From assembly GCF_003351765.1 (NCBI RefSeq), contig NZ_CP031229.1:1364001-1428000 (forward strand): DNA of 64,000 bases, in the 5' to 3' direction. Position 1 is the first letter of the stretch. Each line of letters begins with the position of its first letter. Below, in pieces: positions 60,571 through 64,000 of the stretch. The stretch is from Ornithinimicrobium avium. Its GTDB lineage: Bacteria; Actinomycetota; Actinomycetes; Actinomycetales; Dermatophilaceae. The notes under the pieces are model-generated. The model was not told where the DNA came from, did not search any database, and saw nothing but the letters and a program-made list of their open reading frames with translations. The position numbers and the translations under genes are program-made.

Positions 60571-63500
60571 TCAGTCGCCGGCGGACCCCTGGCGCACCAG
60601 TCCGCGCAGGGTGCGCAGGGCCACGGACAGCGGTGCCAGGTCCGGGTGGTCCATCTCGCCGACCGTGCGCAGCACCTGACTGGTGCGGGTGAGGGCGGCG
60701 CGGTTCTCGGCCATCCAGGCGTGGACCCGCTCCTGCGACACCGTCCCGTCGGTGGTGCGCTCGGCGATGGTGCCGGTCAGCCCGCGCATCACGCCGTAGA
60801 TGTCGTCGCGCAGCGCGCCGCGGGCCAGCGAGGACCACCGGTCCTGGCGCGGCAGCTCGGAGACGTGGGTGAGCAGGGAGTCGAACCGGAACGCCTCGGA
60901 GACGCCGAAGTAGACCGCGGCGACCTCCTCCACGTCGCGGTCCATGCCCATCGCCAGCTCGGTGATGTCGAGCAGCGAGAAGCTGTCCAGGCAGGTTGCG
61001 TAGGCCCTGGCGAGCTCCTCGGGCACCCCGTTGGCGGTGGCCCACTCGACCTGCTGCTCCATCCGCTCGCGCTCGCTGCCCTGGAGCAGGTCGGGCAGCA
61101 TCGGCACCATCGTGCGGACGGCCCCGGCGAACCGGTCGATCTCGGCGGTCATGCCGCCGCTGAGCGAGCGGTTGTGCAGGAACCAGCGCACGGCCCGGTC
61201 GATGAGGCGGCGGAACTCCAGGTAGAGCTCGGACTGCGTGTCGGTGTCCACCTCGTTGTCGAGGGCCTCGACCGCGTCCGTGTACGCGGCCAGCCCGAAG
61301 ACCTCGCGCACCACGTGGAAGGCGCGGGCGATCTGGACGAGGGTAGCGCCGGTCTCGTCCAGGGCCCGGTAGGCGAAGCTCACGCCGCCCCGGTTGACCA
61401 TCGCGTTGGCGATCTCGTTGACGATGATCTCGCGCCGCAGCGGGTGGTCGCGCAGGGTGGACCCGCAGGCGTCGACGAGCGGTGCGGGGAAGTAGTGGTG
61501 CACCGCCGAGTCCATCGCCGGGTCGTCCGGCAGCGGGCTGTCGACCAGCGCGTCCTTCAGCCCCAGCTTGGAGTAGGCGATCAGCACCGCGAACTCCGGG
61601 CTCGTCAGGCCGAGGTTCTCGCGCTCGCGCCGCTCCCACTCCTTGGTGTCGGGCAGGAACTCCAGCTCGGGGTCCAGGCCGGCGCTCTCGGCGAGGTAGT
61701 CGACCAGCCGCCGGTGGACCGGCGCCATCAGGTCGCCCTGGTGGCGAGCGTTGCCCAGCAGCACGTTCTGCTCGTAGTTGTGCCGCAGCACCTTGTCGGC
61801 GACGTCCTCGGTCATGGACTCGAGCAGCTCGTTGCGCTGCTCGAGGGTCATCGCGCCGTCCTGCACCAGCGGGGTCAGGGCGATCTTGATGTTGACCTCG
61901 TGGTCGGAGCTGTCGACCCCGGCGGAGTTGTCGATGGCGTCGGTGTTGATGTGCACTCCCGACAGCGCCGCCTCGATCCGGCCCAGCTGGCTGCAGCCGA
62001 GGTTGCCGCCCTCCCCGACGACGCGGACCCTCAGCTCGCGGCCGTCGACGCGGATCGCGTCGTTGGCGCGGTCGCCGATCTCGGCGTCGCTCTGCCGGGA
62101 GCTCTTGACGTAGGTGCCGATGCCGCCGTTCCACAGCAGGTCGACCGGCGCGCGCAGGATCGCCCTGAGCAGCTCGGCCGGCGTCATGCTGGTCACGTCC
62201 TCCTCCAGCCCCAGGGCGGCGCGGGCCTGCGGGCTGACCGGTACCGACTTGGCGGTGCGCGGCCAGACGCCGCCGCCCTCGCTGATCAAGGAGGTGTCGT
62301 AGTCCGCCCAGCTGGAGCGCGGCAGCTCGAACAGCCGCTTGCGCTCGGCGAAGGAGCTCGCCGCGTCCGGGTCGGGGTCGATGAACACGTGCCGGTGGTC
62401 GAAGGCGGCGACCAGGCGGATGTGCTCGGAGAGCAGCATGCCGTTGCCGAAGACGTCGCCGCTCATGTCCCCGATCCCGACGACGGTGAAGTCCTCCTCC
62501 TGGGTGTCCAGACCCAGCTCGCGGAAGTGGCGCTTGACCGACTCCCACGCGCCGCGGGCGGTGATGCCCATCTCCTTGTGGTCGTAGCCGGCCGAGCCGC
62601 CCGAGGCGAAGGCGTCGTCGAGCCAGAAGCCGTAGGACTGCGCGATGCTGTTGGCCAGGTCGGAGAAGCTGGCCGTCCCCTTGTCCGCGGCGACGACCAG
62701 GTAGGTGTCGTCACCGTCGCGGCGCACGACCCGCTCCGGCGCCACCACCTCGCCGCCGACCCTGTTGTCGGTGATGTCGAGCATGCCCCGGATGAAGGTC
62801 GTGTAGGCCTCCTTGCCCTCGGCGAGCCAGGCGTCGCGGTCCACGTTCGGGTCCGGCAGCGCCTTGGCGAAGAAGGCCCCCTTGGAGCCGGTCGGGACGA
62901 TCACCGCGTTCTTGACCATCTGGGCCTTCACCAGGCCCAGCACCTCGGTGCGGAAGTCCTCGCGCCGGTCGCTCCAGCGCAGCCCTCCGCGGGCGACGGC
63001 GCCGAAGCGCAGGTGGGAACCCTCCACGCGGGGGGCGTAGACCCAGATCTCGTACGCGGGACGCGGCTCGGGCAGCATCGGCAGCTCGCTGGGGCGCAGC
63101 TTGAGCGAGACGTGCGCCTTGTGCTCGCCGTCCTCGTCGCGCTGGTAGAAGTTCGTGCGCAGGCTGGCCTCCACCACGGCGGTGCAGGTGCGCAGGATCC
63201 GGTCCTCGTCCAGGCTGGCGACCGACTCGAGCTCCTTCTCGATGGCGGCCACCAGCTCGGCGGCGCGCCCGTCCCGGCCCTCGGCGTCCAGGTCGAGGTC
63301 GGGGTCGTAGCGGGTGGCGAACAGGTCCACGAGCGTCCGCGCGACCTCCGGGTTGTCCACCAGGGCCTGCTCGACGTAGCCCAGGCTGGAGGTGACGACC
63401 TGGCGCACGTAGCGGGCCAGGGTGCGCAGGACCACCACGCGGCGCCAGTCCAGCCCGGCGGTCAGGACGAGGGAGTTGAGCCGGTCGGACTCGGCGGCCC

Positions 63501-64000
63501 CGCGCCATACCGCGACGAAGGCCTCCTCGAAGGCGGCGGCGACCTCCTCCTCGGTGCGCTCCCCGTCCCCGGTCCAGCGGGACTCCTCGTCGGCGCGCAG
63601 CCCGAAGTCGTAGACGTGGGCCGTGCCCGTGCCCAGTTCGACCTCGTAGGGTCGTTGCACCGTGACCTCGACGCCGAGGTGGGAAAAGACGGGAAGGACG
63701 TCGGTCAGGGACATCGGCCGGGTGCGGTAGAGCTTGATCCGGCGTTCGCCGGCGCCGTCACCGGCGGCACGGTAGAGGTGCGGCCGGGCGGCGCTCGTCG
63801 CCCGGCCCAGCGTGGCCAGGCGGGTGATGTCGAAGTAGGCGTCCTGCCCGCCGAAGTCCTCCTTGTAGGCCTCGGGGAAGACGCCGGAGTAGGTCGCCAG
63901 CAGGTCCCCGGCCTCCCCCTCGTCCTCGACCTGCTCGGCGACGGCGTCGGTCAGGTCCTCGGTCCAGGTGCGGGTGACCTCCTGCAGCGCTCGCTCCAGC
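60571..64000 (-). CDS. gdh: NAD-specific glutamate dehydrogenase, large (180-kDa) type, partial
   Basis: The visible 1,143 residues are the C-terminal two-thirds of an approximately 1,600-residue GDH_180 enzyme, which oxidises glutamate to 2-oxoglutarate with NAD. The frame stays open to the right edge, where ALQEVTRTW begins. The core holds GGLRWSDRREDFRTEVLGL, VPTGSKGAFFAKALPDP, GIGDMSGDVFGNGML and NGGIGTYVKSS. The first methionine in view, at MSLTDVLPVFSHLG, is internal. The N-terminal ACT-like region lies outside the window. A hairpin at 60516-60547 ends the gene. Confidence 0.95.
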   Translation of the reverse strand, partial: LERALQEVTRTWTEDLTDAVAEQVEDEGEAGDLLATYSGVFPEAYKEDFGGQDAYFDITRLATLGRATSAARPHLYRAAGDGAGERRIKLYRTRPMSLTDVLPVFSHLGVEVTVQRPYEVELGTGTAHVYDFGLRADEESRWTGDGERTEEEVAAAFEEAFVAVWRGAAESDRLNSLVLTAGLDWRRVVVLRTLARYVRQVVTSSLGYVEQALVDNPEVARTLVDLFATRYDPDLDLDAEGRDGRAAELVAAIEKELESVASLDEDRILRTCTAVVEASLRTNFYQRDEDGEHKAHVSLKLRPSELPMLPEPRPAYEIWVYAPRVEGSHLRFGAVARGGLRWSDRREDFRTEVLGLVKAQMVKNAVIVPTGSKGAFFAKALPDPNVDRDAWLAEGKEAYTTFIRGMLDITDNRVGGEVVAPERVVRRDGDDTYLVVAADKGTASFSDLANSIAQSYGFWLDDAFASGGSAGYDHKEMGITARGAWESVKRHFRELGLDTQEEDFTVVGIGDMSGDVFGNGMLLSEHIRLVAAFDHRHVFIDPDPDAASSFAERKRLFELPRSSWADYDTSLISEGGGVWPRTAKSVPVSPQARAALGLEEDVTSMTPAELLRAILRAPVDLLWNGGIGTYVKSSRQSDAEIGDRANDAIRVDGRELRVRVVGEGGNLGCSQLGRIEAALSGVHINTDAIDNSAGVDSSDHEVNIKIALTPLVQDGAMTLEQRNELLESMTEDVADKVLRHNYEQNVLLGNARHQGDLMAPVHRRLVDYLAESAGLDPELEFLPDTKEWERRERENLGLTSPEFAVLIAYSKLGLKDALVDSPLPDDPAMDSAVHHYFPAPLVDACGSTLRDHPLRREIIVNEIANAMVNRGGVSFAYRALDETGATLVQIARAFHVVREVFGLAAYTDAVEALDNEVDTDTQSELYLEFRRLIDRAVRWFLHNRSLSGGMTAEIDRFAGAVRTMVPMLPDLLQGSERERMEQQVEWATANGVPEELARAYATCLDSFSLLDITELAMGMDRDVEEVAAVYFGVSEAFRFDSLLTHVSELPRQDRWSSLARGALRDDIYGVMRGLTGTIAERTTDGTVSQERVHAWMAENRAALTRTSQVLRTVGEMDHPDLAPLSVALRTLRGLVRQGSAGD

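Overview
The window is 64 kb of very GC-rich DNA, probably from the main chromosome of a Gram-positive actinobacterium. Supporting signs are GTG starts, a WhiB-family Fe-S regulator next to a PdtaS-type histidine kinase, an actinobacterial SOS box, a DoxX/Usp pair, and the giant NAD-glutamate dehydrogenase. The style (short intergenic spaces, third positions almost always G or C) suggests the Intrasporangiaceae/Ornithinimicrobiaceae group, but that placement is a guess. I recognise no prophage, insertion sequence, CRISPR array, rRNA or complete tRNA gene. Most of the 53 coding features are housekeeping or metabolic.

Layout. 1-6.8 kb: a broken peptidoglycan-binding gene at the left edge, a luciferase-like monooxygenase, a tandem dehydratase-like/VOC protein, a GH32 fructosidase, a PLP enzyme, a CPBP-like membrane protein and an SPFH protein. 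7.2-16.1 kb: a RecQ helicase with a phosphoribosyltransferase tail, then lexA divergent from a LysM division-inhibitor-like gene with a perfect SOS box, two PRC-barrel proteins, a sirtuin, a DoxX-Usp operon and a LysR regulator. 16.2-28.1 kb: a lipoprotein esterase, comEC, comEA, degV, leuS (behind a leucine leader-peptide attenuator), rpsT, a cell-wall-binding-repeat protein and holA. The com/holA/rpsT order is rearranged, and a diverged copy of the comEC 3' end lies beyond the esterase. 28.2-44.4 kb: arsR-arsM, a DUF952 gene and a DinG-type helicase, a sulfite-oxidase-like molybdoenzyme with fdhD, a GH63/MGH1-like glucosidase, hflX, an MMPL-tetR operon, mgtC and a methyltransferase.

44.4-51.5 kb is a polyhydroxyalkanoate region: class II HMG-CoA reductase with an XRE regulator, a MaoC-type hydratase, PHA synthase, a small phasin-like protein behind a palindromic operator, a PHA-synthase-like hydrolase with a histone-like Lys/Ala tail, and phaB. 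51.5-64 kb: miaA, the PPDK regulatory protein with PPDK and a FhuF-like Fe-S protein, an amidohydrolase, whiB1, pdtaS, and an NAD-glutamate dehydrogenase that runs off the right edge.

The observations most worth following are the leuS attenuator, the comEC-tail duplication and gene reordering, the operator and hairpin architecture of the PHA genes with the histone-like tail, and the octamer GGTATGCC/GGCATACC. I find 15 exact copies of that octamer, on both strands, in different reading frames and between genes.
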